Positions 39,712-47,885 of a DNA stretch of 52,303 nucleotides are shown piece after piece. Within the stretch, counting starts at the first letter, position 1; the number at the start of each line of letters is the position of its first letter. The DNA comes from F1-120-MAGs238 sp964484185 (lineage in GTDB: Bacteria; Planctomycetota; Phycisphaerae; Phycisphaerales; UBA1924): the NCBI GenBank assembly GCA_964484185.1, contig CAZAEQ010000031.1, positions 1-52,303 of the forward strand, in the 5' to 3' direction. The translations under genes and the position numbers were made by a program. The notes under the pieces are model-generated. The model was not told the origin of the DNA. It did no database searches and worked only from the letters and a program-made list of their open reading frames with translations.

Positions 39712-41547
39712 TCAGCATCCTCCGCTGAAATCGTCGACAAAGTCCAGGTAATCAAAGAAGTCTATGACATCATCCTGGTTGTAATCACTCTCTGGCTGAT
39801 TCGATGCGAATGCCATCACAAAGTCCAGATAGTCAAACATATCCAAAGCGCCATCGCCGTTGAAATCGGCGAAACAAGGAGTTGCAAGCGGGGCTTGCAC
39901 AAACGCCATCTGAATTGGCGCCCCTTTTCCCGTTTGTTCCCAGAGTCTGTGAAGAGTGTTTCCCCATTCATCGGTAACGTTGTTATCCCTGAGCATCTCA
40001 ATGTAGTGTTTAGGCGTATTCTGATAAAAGGCGCGAGCTTCAGCACGCACTGCCCCGCGTGGCAAGTTGTAGAATGTGTCGTGCCAGTACTGACCATCGG
40101 CATACGTGCTTCCAACAACTGGCGCGCCAGCAGCTTCAAATGCGGCGTTGGTGAACCCCCGCGGCGGAATCCGATTGTCTTTCTCGATGGTGTCCGCGAG
40201 AGCCATGTGTCCCGTTGGACCGGCCGGCAGCCTCGTAATCGCCGCCGCCTCTGGTGACAGCCCGACATGCATCTCATAAATGGTCGTGGAATGTTCATCA
40301 AGTTCCGCAGTGGCAAGGTCGTAGGCCCCGTATTCCCCGACAAGAGTATTTGACTCGTCGAAGAACTGCACATTTATCCAGACTCTGCGTCCTTCAATGT
40401 GACCGGTCGGGAGTTTGTGTCCACTCTGATTGGTCAAGCGCACTCGGATGGCGGTATCTTGCTGTTCAATGTCAATAGTTGCTGCACGCTCCAGCATCGA
40501 CACCGCGGCCGCCCGCCCGCGAACAATCGCGGCCTGATTGACATTTGGGTCGTTCGTCGTGTACTTTGCGATGATGTCGAGAACCTGGGCCGATGCGCCG
40601 GCAAATTCATGCGTACGAAGGTCGGTCCTGTTTGGACCAAAAATGCATGCCATTCCCTCTGCACGCGGCATGTGACAGTCCTGGCAGGTAGACACCACGC
40701 TTGCGTTCACGCCGCCAAAGCGACCGCCCATGTTGACGCCGCCATTCGCAAACTCACTGTTCTTCCATTCCGAGAACGTGCGTTCCAGCGGGAACTGGTC
40801 ATCGGGATTCGGAGTGTGCGTTGGTTGATCGATCGCGTTATAGCGGTACGTCCCGTTTGGGTTGCGCGACACTGCAACATTGCCGACTTCGTGGCAAGTC
40901 CCGCAGAAATTCGAGGATGAATGAAACGCCGATGGGATCAACTCGTGCGGCGGGCTGGCATCGTGCCGCGGTCCGCGGCGTGCCCCAGTCGGGTCCAGCA
41001 CAAACATCGCATCACCATAAAAGCCAGGAGGCCCTGAGGCGAGGCCCGCGAGGATTGACTCATCCTCCGGTGGGGAGATTCCCGCGCGATAGATCGGATC
41101 GACCATCGAATGGCAGAAATGGCAGGACACACCATCTCTATCAGTTGCGTCGAGCGTGTCACCCAGCGGTTGATTGGCGTGACCGGTGATAAAGGAATTG
41201 GGGACGTGGCATCTCATGCAGTAGTTACCCGCATTTGCCACATCTTGATTCGCTGTTGTCATCTGTGCAAAAAACAACGGATCGCGACCCGCAAGGGCCA
41301 TGAGACTTCCCGACCATGTCGAAGTTGGATCTGTTGCAACATTTATTCCCCCATGACACATGCGACAGTTGTCTGAGGTATGAATAATCGATGGGCCAAT
41401 TTCTCCAACCTGTGTTCCCGGTAGAAAAAAGTCGCGCATCGTTAAGTCAATGATTGACGCCATCGCAACGCAGGCAAATGCCGTGACGACAACACCTGTA
41501 TATACCAACGTACGGCGACGTTCACGCAGTTCTCTCAAAGTTGACAT
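39712..41547 (-). CDS. Exported pentaheme cytochrome c with Gly-Cys dockerin tail
   Basis: 611 aa from the ATG at 41547, chosen because GGAG lies 8 nt upstream and a signal anchor follows (TLVYTGVVVTAFACVAMASI); the frame is open to 41640. Five CxxCH heme motifs are in the first half: CRMCH, CMRCH, CHFCH, CGTCH and CQDCH. The second half is beta-rich and ends in two dockerin-like units (DFNGDGALDMFDYLDFVMAF and DYNQDDVIDFFDYLDFVDDF), closing on SGGC. This joins an electron carrier to the export or anchor signal also found in the two proteins near 19-21 kb. It is divergent from the Fe-S/TPR gene and close to the nos genes, so a role in moving electrons outside the inner membrane is likely; the partner is unknown. 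Confidence 0.88.
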   Translation of the reverse strand: MSTLRELRERRRTLVYTGVVVTAFACVAMASIIDLTMRDFFLPGTQVGEIGPSIIHTSDNCRMCHGGINVATDPTSTWSGSLMALAGRDPLFFAQMTTANQDVANAGNYCMRCHVPNSFITGHANQPLGDTLDATDRDGVSCHFCHSMVDPIYRAGISPPEDESILAGLASGPPGFYGDAMFVLDPTGARRGPRHDASPPHELIPSAFHSSSNFCGTCHEVGNVAVSRNPNGTYRYNAIDQPTHTPNPDDQFPLERTFSEWKNSEFANGGVNMGGRFGGVNASVVSTCQDCHMPRAEGMACIFGPNRTDLRTHEFAGASAQVLDIIAKYTTNDPNVNQAAIVRGRAAAVSMLERAATIDIEQQDTAIRVRLTNQSGHKLPTGHIEGRRVWINVQFFDESNTLVGEYGAYDLATAELDEHSTTIYEMHVGLSPEAAAITRLPAGPTGHMALADTIEKDNRIPPRGFTNAAFEAAGAPVVGSTYADGQYWHDTFYNLPRGAVRAEARAFYQNTPKHYIEMLRDNNVTDEWGNTLHRLWEQTGKGAPIQMAFVQAPLATPCFADFNGDGALDMFDYLDFVMAFASNQPESDYNQDDVIDFFDYLDFVDDFSGGC

Positions 41548-41783
41548 AGGACTGACTCCGGGTTCATTGGCGAATAATTCAGGACATCTTTGTCCATAAT
41601 ACATCTCAGGTGTCCTTCGTGCAATGCCAATCCCCATCAAACTGCAATTTTCTTGTATTTCACCCGCGGCGAGCTTTCGTTTGCGGACGCGGCTACTTAG
41701 AGCGCTTAATCACCTGAAAATCTAGTCCGCTGCCAACACACCACTAACTATTCAACTTTATTTCCCGATTTCAAACATTGTCA

Positions 41784-41812
41784 TTGCCCTTTACGCTGTC
41801 ATACGCCATAAT
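41784..41812 (+). promoter_or_regulatory. Candidate promoter of the Fe-S/TPR gene
   Basis: TTGCCC (41784-41789), 17 bp, then CATAAT (41807-41812), with 4 of 6 and 5 of 6 matches. The predicted start near 41819 leaves a leader of only about 26 nt before the ATG. The gap 41548-41844 (297 bp) otherwise shows no gene. Confidence 0.5.
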
Positions 41813-41814
41813 TA

Positions 41815-41840
41815 TGGATATGTCTATCCAGATTTATCTG
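41815..41840 (+). promoter_or_regulatory. Two overlapping palindromes, operator candidate
   Basis: TGGATA-TGTC-TATCCA (41815-41830) is a perfect inverted repeat, and CAGAT-TT-ATCTG (41829-41840) is a second one sharing two bases with it. They lie between the -10 box and the start codon, where a repressor would block transcription. No Shine-Dalgarno precedes the ATG at 41845, so the leader may also fold into hairpins that control translation. Confidence 0.45.
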
Positions 41841-41844
41841 AATC

Positions 41845-43863
41845 ATGTATGACTCAGCTCGCCAACTCCGCCCCGACGATGTCCCTAGGACTTTCAGCTT
41901 GAAAGTTCTCAAGCCCAGGCCGCAGCGCCCGGTGCCGCGACGATCATCGTTTTCTTATTGGCGTGCGGCAGTACTCATCGGCGTGCATCTGCTCATGGTG
42001 GGGCATGTCCTGCATTGGTGGATCACTGGCCGCTCTGTGGGGCGATTTGTGCTTTCAGACTCCATGCGCACGCTTGAACTCGGGGAGATCAATCCCGGCG
42101 CAATTCTCTTCGCGCTCTCCATCCTCTTCACCGCACTGTTCGGACGCTTCATGTGTGGGTGGATATGTCACATCGGTGCCCTTCAGGATGTCTCCGCATG
42201 GCTGCTTCGAAAGTTCGGCATCCGCCCACACCTGTTTCGTTCGCGCCTTCTGGCATGGGTTCCCCTGGGTCTCGCGGCATACATGTTTCTCTGGCCAACT
42301 TTCAAACGCCTGCTTCTCGGCCCAGCACTTAAGACAGTGTGGCCCGATGCCGCGGCCAGCTTTACCGCCGCACCATTTCCCGGCTTCAGTCTGGATTTGA
42401 CCACCGAACATCTCTGGGATGGCCTCCCTTCATTGTGGGTAGGTATCCCATTTCTTCTCGTGGCCGGATTCCTTATTGTCTTTTTCCTCGGTGCTCGCGG
42501 CCTGTGCCGCTACGCGTGCCCCTATGGAGGCTTTCTTCTACCCGCTGAACAGCTTTCAGTCGGCCGAGTCGTCGTCGATCCCTCAAAGTGCGACCAATGC
42601 GGCCTCTGTACCGCCGCATGCACGACCGGCGTACGAGTACACGATGAGGTCCGCGAATACGGCTCCGTGGTAGATCGAAATTGCATCAAGTCGTTTGATT
42701 GCGTCGGGGCATGTCCGCAAAAAGCTCTCTCGTTCGCACTCACCTCACCCGCGATCATTTCCTTCAATCACTCGAAGAACTCGAACCTGTCCCGCTACGA
42801 CCTGACGTGGACCCAGGAGTTCGTGTGCCTCGCCGTTTTTCTTGGCTCATTCCTCACACTCCGCGGCCTCTATCAGCAGCTCCCGCTCCTCATGTCTGCA
42901 CCACTCGCCATTGTCGTGGCCTATCTGAGCTTTAAGACAATGCGACTCTTGCAGACTCCCAACGTGACCTTTGCGAGCGCTCAGCTGCGGCTGGGTGGGC
43001 GCCTGACGCGTTCTGGTCGGCTCTTCATCGCAGCAGTGGCGTCAATCTCTTTGTTTCTTCTCCATTCCGCTGCGATTCGCGGCTTGATTTGGCGTGCTGA
43101 ACAATTCGACAATCTCGTGAATGTGTCCTTTGAAGATGCACTCTCTCAAACCAGTGTCACCGAACTGGACCGTGAGAATGCCGCCAGGAGCTTGAAGTTG
43201 TATCGACTTGCAGACTCGTGCTGGCAAAAAGAACGGGCAGGTTTCGGCTTGGCTATCACTCCCGAAGTGCTGGTTCGTATCTCCTGGCTCGAGCTTGTGA
43301 GCGGTCGCCCACAGATCGCTATCAATGAACTCGAAAGGCTCAACGCCAGCGGTCGTGCCCACGACAGCATCATCGCTGAACTGGCAATCTTGCTGCATAG
43401 ACAGGGAATGGTGGCACGCAGCCAGCAGACGCTTCAAGACGCTTTGCTCAAGAATCCAACGTTCTCCCAGTCCCGTGACCTCTTTGCCGCATTGCTCATG
43501 CAGGAATCGCGGCCCGCCGATGCAGAACAGCTCTATCGCTCGCGGCTTGCAGACCGTCCAACCGATGTCTTGGCTCGCACAGGATTGGCGCGGCTCTTGT
43601 TTACAACAGGCAGGCAAAGCGAAGCAATCGCTCAATTCATTGAAGCGACACATTCCGCTCCCGGCGAAGCTGTCGCGGCCCGGGATTATGTCCTCGCGCT
43701 TTCGACAATGGGCCGTATCGACGAAGCAATTGCTGAATTGCATCGCTGTGCAAAAGCACGCCCCCAAGCGCGACTAAGTTTGTTCAGTCTGGGGGCGCAA
43801 ATTCTCCGGGCCTCTGGTCGCGAGATCGAGGCACAGGCCCTCGATGCAGCACATACGCCCTGA
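41845..43863 (+). CDS. NapH/NosR-like Fe-S membrane protein with TPR extension
   Basis: 672 aa. Several membrane segments in the first half (AAVLIGVHLLMVGHVLHWWI, GAILFALSILFTALFG and others). Two CxxxC(P/H) motifs of the polyferredoxin family occur: CGWICHIG (Cys104, Cys108, His109 where Pro is usual) and CRYACPYGG (Cys221, Cys225). Cluster 1 is CDQCGLCTAAC (Cys249, 252, 255, 259). Cluster 2 reads CIKSFDCVGAC: Cys280, Cys286 and Cys290 are present but Ser283 stands where the second Cys is expected. The C-terminal 270 residues are TPR-like (LLHRQGMVARSQQTLQDAL, LARLLFTTGRQSEAIAQF). It probably passes electrons from the quinol pool to periplasmic carriers for N2O reduction; no nosR, nosG or nosH is otherwise present. 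This is inference from motifs and place. Confidence 0.8.
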   Translation: MYDSARQLRPDDVPRTFSLKVLKPRPQRPVPRRSSFSYWRAAVLIGVHLLMVGHVLHWWITGRSVGRFVLSDSMRTLELGEINPGAILFALSILFTALFGRFMCGWICHIGALQDVSAWLLRKFGIRPHLFRSRLLAWVPLGLAAYMFLWPTFKRLLLGPALKTVWPDAAASFTAAPFPGFSLDLTTEHLWDGLPSLWVGIPFLLVAGFLIVFFLGARGLCRYACPYGGFLLPAEQLSVGRVVVDPSKCDQCGLCTAACTTGVRVHDEVREYGSVVDRNCIKSFDCVGACPQKALSFALTSPAIISFNHSKNSNLSRYDLTWTQEFVCLAVFLGSFLTLRGLYQQLPLLMSAPLAIVVAYLSFKTMRLLQTPNVTFASAQLRLGGRLTRSGRLFIAAVASISLFLLHSAAIRGLIWRAEQFDNLVNVSFEDALSQTSVTELDRENAARSLKLYRLADSCWQKERAGFGLAITPEVLVRISWLELVSGRPQIAINELERLNASGRAHDSIIAELAILLHRQGMVARSQQTLQDALLKNPTFSQSRDLFAALLMQESRPADAEQLYRSRLADRPTDVLARTGLARLLFTTGRQSEAIAQFIEATHSAPGEAVAARDYVLALSTMGRIDEAIAELHRCAKARPQARLSLFSLGAQILRASGREIEAQALDAAHTP

Positions 43864-43907
43864 GTTGGAAGTAGCCTTTTCGTATCCGATATTGGGGAGT
43901 CTTAGGC

Positions 43908-44297
43908 ATGGATCGGCGCTCACTGGATTGCGGAGCGCGGTGTAACACCGCGCAAAATCGCCAACCTGTATGGCACCGTCGAACACCGAAGGGTATCCGT
44001 TTGCTACGGATTCCTAGGGGTTTTCAAGAAAAGCGGGCGAAGGGATTCGAACCCTCGACGTTCAGCTTGGAAGCTGGACGATATAGCGCAGAAAACACTA
44101 TAAAACAGGGTGTTTCTGAGCAAGGCAATTCAGCCCCCAGCTATTCTGCCAGCTATTCGACACAGAACCCGACGCCGGTAAAGCCCACTTGTGCTGACAT
44201 TGTGGCGATGGTTGCTGCGTGCGATGAACTGCCGGCGGCACTGCGTGACGGAATTATCGCAATGGTGAAGTCGGCATCGACACGATCTCTGAGGTAA
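43908..44297 (+). pseudogene. ORF remnant reading through a tRNA fragment
   Basis: The frame reads EKRAKGFEPSTFSLEAG across the tRNA-like sequence and continues to IVAMVAACDELPAALRDGIIAMVKSAS. I recall GFEPST-type peptides at the ends of integrase or hypothetical proteins in planctomycetes, where a reading frame crosses the tRNA-derived att site. The tail DELPAALRDGIIAMVKSA is similar to the tail of the next remnant (PDLPEAVRLEIVALVEAT), so the two are related. No integrase catalytic motif is present, the N-terminal half is not conserved-looking and no ribosome site is clear. It is best read as the 3' remains of an integrative-element gene. Confidence 0.4.
44032..44077 (-). pseudogene. tRNA-Gly(TCC)-like 3' fragment
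   Basis: On the minus strand the sequence gives an anticodon-arm-like CAGCTTCCAAGCTG (TCC anticodon, with a 6-nt loop instead of 7), a T-arm GAGGGTTCGAATCCC and an acceptor strand ending GCCCGCT without an encoded CCA. No D-arm or 5' acceptor strand follows at higher coordinates, so only about 46 nt remain. tRNA 3' ends are the usual attachment core of integrases. A functional tRNA is ruled out. Confidence 0.65.
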
Positions 44298-44468
44298 GGT
44301 CACAGATCGAATTATGACTCGATTCCCAGATCACTAGATCCTGGGTCCGGTTCATAGAGCGCCAACAATCTCAAAGGACGCCAATGCATAAGCGGTGGGG
44401 CGATTGGCGACCAATGGCGTCGCATTTCAATGCGATCGCGGTAGTAACTATGTTGTGATCAAGCTTTC

Positions 44469-44490
44469 CCCTCTTGGGAGAGGGTTTCTT
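44469..44490 (+). terminator. Terminator-like hairpin
   Basis: CCCTCT (44469-44474), loop TGGG, AGAGGG (44479-44484), then TTTCTT. It looks like a + strand intrinsic terminator but follows no clear gene, so its purpose is unknown. Confidence 0.45.
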
Positions 44491-44743
44491 GTCCAGAGAG
44501 GGATTCGAACGGCTGTCGTTTTCTACGGGAAATCCTGAATGTCGTAGCGGAAGCGGCGCGCAAACCGACATGATCGGGGGCGAGTTTGAAACGCCTGCCC
44601 CAAAGGTGCCTATGGCCCCGGGTTTAATGACCGTAGTCAGTTCGTGGCCGGATCTACCGGAAGCCGTTCGTTTGGAAATCGTCGCTTTAGTTGAAGCCAC
44701 CGCAGGACGTCCACCGCAACCCGATCCAGACATCGATGGATAA
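44474..44743 (+). pseudogene. Second ORF remnant with tRNA-like core
   Basis: 89-codon frame that reads SREGFERLSFSTGN across AGGGATTCGAAC (44499-44510), a 12-bp exact copy of bases 44041-44052 in the first remnant. The tail VVSSWPDLPEAVRLEIVALVEAT parallels the first remnant's tail. Only the core and tail are shared, and the T-arm complement is lost here, so this copy is more decayed. No ribosome site or conserved domain supports a real gene. Together the copies suggest repeated integration or duplication at this point. Confidence 0.4.
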
Positions 44744-44834
44744 AATGAAATGGCGTATTACGCTTCGGGAAAGTCCGGACTGAGGAACTCTTCGACTCTG
44801 CCAGGCGGCACTTCCAAGAAGCGAGCAGGGTCGG

Positions 44835-47042
44835 CTACGTGATGGACTTGCCTACCCGCGCAGTAGTGCGCAATATCCTCAGCCCATTGCCGACCACAAG
44901 CAGGCTCGCCCCAACATCAGCGATGACCGCCATCCACATCGTCCCCCACCCTCCCAACGTAAGCGCGAAGAAGATCACCTTGATCCCGATTGCCAGCGCG
45001 ATGTTCTGAGTGAGGATGGCTCCCGTGCGGCGCGAGAGCAGAATGAATTCTGGTAAACCGCGAAGATCATCCTGCATGAGCGCGACATCCGCGGTCTCAA
45101 GCGCAGTGTCCGTCCCCGCAGCGCCCATCGCAAAGCCAATGGTGGACTTGGCCAGGGCCGGCGCGTCGTTGACGCCGTCACCGACCATGCCGATGGCGTC
45201 TCCATACTCTTTGGTCAGTCGTTCGATCTCGGCGAGTTTGTCTTCGGGGAGCATCCCGCCCCTGGCCTCGTCGATACCCACTATTTTGGCGATGGCCGAC
45301 GCGGTGGTCTGGTTGTCGCCCGAGAGCATGAGCGTCTTGATGCCCAGGTCGTGCAGCGACTTGATTGCTTCGACGCTGCTCTCGCGGGGCGTGTCGGCCA
45401 CCGCGATGACTCCGAGCGTCTTGCTTTCCGAACCGACCACCACAGTCGTTTTGCCCTGCACCTCGAAGCGGCCCAGCACGGCTTCGACCTCCGGCTGGCA
45501 GACCTTGCGTGCTTCTGCCAGGCGGTGGTTACCGACGAAGTATGCCGCGCTGCCGATGCGTCCCTCGACTCCCCGGCCCGTGAGGGACTTGAACGCCTCC
45601 ACGCGCGCCCGCTCGCCGCTCCAAGCCGCGACGACCGCGAGCGCCACCGGGTGCTGCGAGAGCGCATCCAGACTCGCGGCGATCCGCAGCACCTCGTCCT
45701 TGCTCGCGTCGCCAACGGGCTGCACATCCGTCACGCGGGGCTTGCCCTCGGTGATGGTGCCGGTCTTGTCAAGCGCGACGACTTTCAGTTTGCGGCCGTT
45801 CTCTAGGTGGACACCGCCCTTGATAAGTATGCCGCGCTTGGCCGCCGCCGTCAGACCGCTCACGACCGTCACCGGCGTTGAAATCACCAGGGCGCACGGG
45901 CACGCGATCACCAGCAGCACCAGTGCCTTGTAGAGCCACGGGTAGAACGCCTGGTTGAACGCCAGCCACGGCACCACCGCGATCAGCACCGCGACGACGC
46001 ACACGATGGGCGTATAGATCCGCGCGAAGTTGTCCACGAACCGCTGCGTGGGCGCGCGGCTCCCCTGCGCCTCCTGCACAGTCTTGATGATCTTGGCGAG
46101 CGTCGTCTGGTCCTTGCCGCCGGAAGTCTTGAACTCCAATACGCCCGACTCGTTAATGGTTCCGGCAAAGACCTTGTCACCGATGGTCTTATCCACTGGC
46201 ACGGACTCGCCCGTCACCGGGGCTTGATTGACGCTCGACTCGCCCGCGACGACCACGCCGTCGAGTGCAAGTCGCTCGCCCGGCTTGACCTGCACGATCG
46301 CGCCGACCTGTACCTCGCCCGCCCGCGTCACCTTCCATGAACCGTCAGGCTGCTTCACACTCGCCTCGTCGGGGGCCATCGCCATCAGGCCCTTGACGGC
46401 GTTGCGGGCGCGGTCCAGAGCTTTGGCCTCAATCAGTTCAGCCAGCGCGAACAGGAACGTGACCAGCGAGATCTCCGGCCACGCGCCGATGACCGCCCCG
46501 CCGACGATCGCCACCGTCATCAGGAAGTTGATGTTGAGCGTGAAGGTGCGGATCGCGATCCAGCCCTTCTTGAGCGTGGGCAGGCCGCCGAGCAGGATCG
46601 ACGCCACGGACAGCGCGATAATGACGGGCGAGGTTTCCTTGACGCCCGTGAAATAGAGCGTCTCCGCCCCAGCCGCGAGCAGCCCCGCGAGGATGAACGG
46701 GCCGTACTTCCTCCACCACGGGCGCGCGTCCTCTTTTGCCGCCGCGTGCGAGTCTCCCGGCAGGCACGCGGCCCCGCCGCAGTCGGCCCCCGCCTCCGCG
46801 CCGGTCCCGCCTGCAGGCGAAACCACCGTCGGCGTCATCCCCACCGACCGCACTTTCTCGGCCAGTTGCTCGGGCGTGACTTCCACCACGTCGTGTGCGA
46901 CCGTCATCTGCCGATTCATAATGTCGAACTCGATAGACGCAACGCCAGGCAAGTTGCCAATGGCTTTGCGCAGCACCTGCTCCTCGGCGGCGCAATCGAG
47001 TTCCTTAATACCGATGACTGTGGTGATGGGCGATGTTGGCAC
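44835..47042 (-). CDS. zntA: Zn/Cd/Pb-exporting P1B-type ATPase
   Basis: 735 aa from a GTG at 47042 with AGGA a few nt upstream. One heavy-metal domain has the single-Cys motif ELDCAAEEQV (Cys17), typical of Zn/Cd rather than Cu pumps. A Cys/His stretch DCGGAACLPGDSH (88-99) precedes the membrane part. Transmembrane CPC is at 381-383, the phosphorylation motif DKTGTITEGKP has Asp425, and TGES lies in the actuator domain (277-280). The hinge GDGVNDAPAL is near the C-terminus. It pumps divalent metals across the inner membrane. It starts 7 bp after a lipoprotein gene and is the last gene of a metal-efflux transcript. Base composition is higher in GC than in genes left of 43.9 kb. CadA would be an equivalent name. 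Confidence 0.93.
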   Translation of the reverse strand: MPTSPITTVIGIKELDCAAEEQVLRKAIGNLPGVASIEFDIMNRQMTVAHDVVEVTPEQLAEKVRSVGMTPTVVSPAGGTGAEAGADCGGAACLPGDSHAAAKEDARPWWRKYGPFILAGLLAAGAETLYFTGVKETSPVIIALSVASILLGGLPTLKKGWIAIRTFTLNINFLMTVAIVGGAVIGAWPEISLVTFLFALAELIEAKALDRARNAVKGLMAMAPDEASVKQPDGSWKVTRAGEVQVGAIVQVKPGERLALDGVVVAGESSVNQAPVTGESVPVDKTIGDKVFAGTINESGVLEFKTSGGKDQTTLAKIIKTVQEAQGSRAPTQRFVDNFARIYTPIVCVVAVLIAVVPWLAFNQAFYPWLYKALVLLVIACPCALVISTPVTVVSGLTAAAKRGILIKGGVHLENGRKLKVVALDKTGTITEGKPRVTDVQPVGDASKDEVLRIAASLDALSQHPVALAVVAAWSGERARVEAFKSLTGRGVEGRIGSAAYFVGNHRLAEARKVCQPEVEAVLGRFEVQGKTTVVVGSESKTLGVIAVADTPRESSVEAIKSLHDLGIKTLMLSGDNQTTASAIAKIVGIDEARGGMLPEDKLAEIERLTKEYGDAIGMVGDGVNDAPALAKSTIGFAMGAAGTDTALETADVALMQDDLRGLPEFILLSRRTGAILTQNIALAIGIKVIFFALTLGGWGTMWMAVIADVGASLLVVGNGLRILRTTARVGKSIT

Positions 47043-47049
47043 AGAATCC

Positions 47050-47538
47050 TCACGGATGACAGGAATTGCTCGCAGTACCGGCTTCCGGAATATGCCTGAC
47101 TCTTACGATTGAGCCCTGAGGTGGTAACACAGGAAAGTGAAGCGAGTAAAGACTTGATGATCCATAACGTGTGCGGGTGCGGCGAAACGTAGCCGATCGC
47201 GGGGCAAGCGTATTTTTCGCACTGGTAAATTCGCCCTTGTAGTTGAGTTCTGTGGAGTAGATGATTGTGTCGTCGGGAGCTACCACGGCAACACAGATAT
47301 GCCCGGGAAGATCTTCCGCAAACGCGCGCTCAAGACGACCGGAAATCACCAAGTCTCCTTGCCCTTCATAGATTTCCGGCGGCACTCTCAGGAATTGATC
47401 TATGTGTGGCTCCAACGCGAGTTTTCCGGACGCTATGAGATCGAATTGTCTTGACCCACACGCAGTCATCGCCGCAAGCACTAGCAATGCAACGCCTGCA
47501 CGCAGGGTGTTCAGTAAAAGTTTAGATGACTTTTGCAT
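47050..47538 (-). CDS. Predicted lipoprotein
   Basis: 162 aa from the ATG at 47538, chosen because AAGGAAA lies about 6 nt upstream; the frame is open to 47646. A lipobox (LVLAAMTACGS) suggests attachment to the membrane. The mature part is beta-rich and has no Cys-rich or His-rich metal site; I recognise no family. It lies 7 bp before zntA and 29 bp after the small membrane protein gene, so it belongs to the efflux transcript. The GC content is lower than that of its neighbours. Function unknown. Confidence 0.65.
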   Translation of the reverse strand: MQKSSKLLLNTLRAGVALLVLAAMTACGSRQFDLIASGKLALEPHIDQFLRVPPEIYEGQGDLVISGRLERAFAEDLPGHICVAVVAPDDTIIYSTELNYKGEFTSAKNTLAPRSATFRRTRTRYGSSSLYSLHFPVLPPQGSIVRVRHIPEAGTASNSCHP

Positions 47539-47567
47539 GGGTATTTCCTTTTGATCAAAGGTGATTT

Positions 47568-47885
47568 TCACGTCTTTGGTGGTCTCAAGCGAGCACTGCT
47601 CCACCATTGCCACCAGGTCCAAGTTGCGAGAATGGTCAACGCACACGCCGCCCCTAGCAGACCTAGATTTAAATGGGCATGAGAATTCCGTTCTCTCCCA
47701 AACATTGCAGATATTTGGGGGTAAGCAGCCATGTCCGCGAGCGTCGCCAACGAAGTTAACAGCACAGCCGCCACCAGCAGCGGCGTTGGAGGGTCTCTCC
47801 GCGGCCGCCGCTGGTCAACTGGCGTTGAAGGCTGAGGCGCCGAACGGCGCCATCGCTGTTTTTTACTTCTTCCCGGCCGGGGCAT
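47568..47885 (-). CDS. Small membrane protein
   Basis: 105 aa. The first 30 residues are basic and Pro/Arg-rich (SKKQRWRRS, QRRPRRDPP). Two hydrophobic segments follow (LLVAAVLLTSLATLADM and LGLLGAACALTILATWTWW). A short NSHAHLNLG loop joins them and could bind metal. The start at 47885 lies 22 bp inside the preceding gene, so the two are coupled; the frame is open further back but without homology-like content. It sits between a His-rich secreted protein and a lipoprotein in the metal block. No known family is recognised. Confidence 0.5.
   Translation of the reverse strand: MPRPGRSKKQRWRRSAPQPSTPVDQRRPRRDPPTPLLVAAVLLTSLATLADMAAYPQISAMFGRERNSHAHLNLGLLGAACALTILATWTWWQWWSSARLRPPKT

Larger units (their letters stand above)
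43864..44834. other. Gene-poor strip with tRNA-derived remnants
   Basis: Nearly 1 kb between the Fe-S/TPR gene and the metal ATPase shows no confident gene. It holds a 9-bp perfect inverted repeat (GCGCGGTGT/ACACCGCGC, 43935-43953), a short hairpin ATCCGT-TTGCT-ACGGAT (43995-44011), a tRNA-like fragment, two related ORF remnants and a terminator-like hairpin at 44469-44490. The block to the right is clearly GC-richer. The pattern fits a boundary left by an integrative element. Confidence 0.6.

Noticed and set aside
41845..43863. Naming the Fe-S/TPR protein nosR
   Set aside because: NosR has a periplasmic FMN-binding domain at its N-terminus, which is missing here, and lacks a TPR tail.
43935..43953. 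Perfect inverted repeat as a terminator
   Set aside because: The loop would be 1-3 nt and no T-run follows on either strand.
44030..44110. A complete tRNA-Gly gene
   Set aside because: The 5' acceptor strand and D-arm are absent and the anticodon loop has only six bases.
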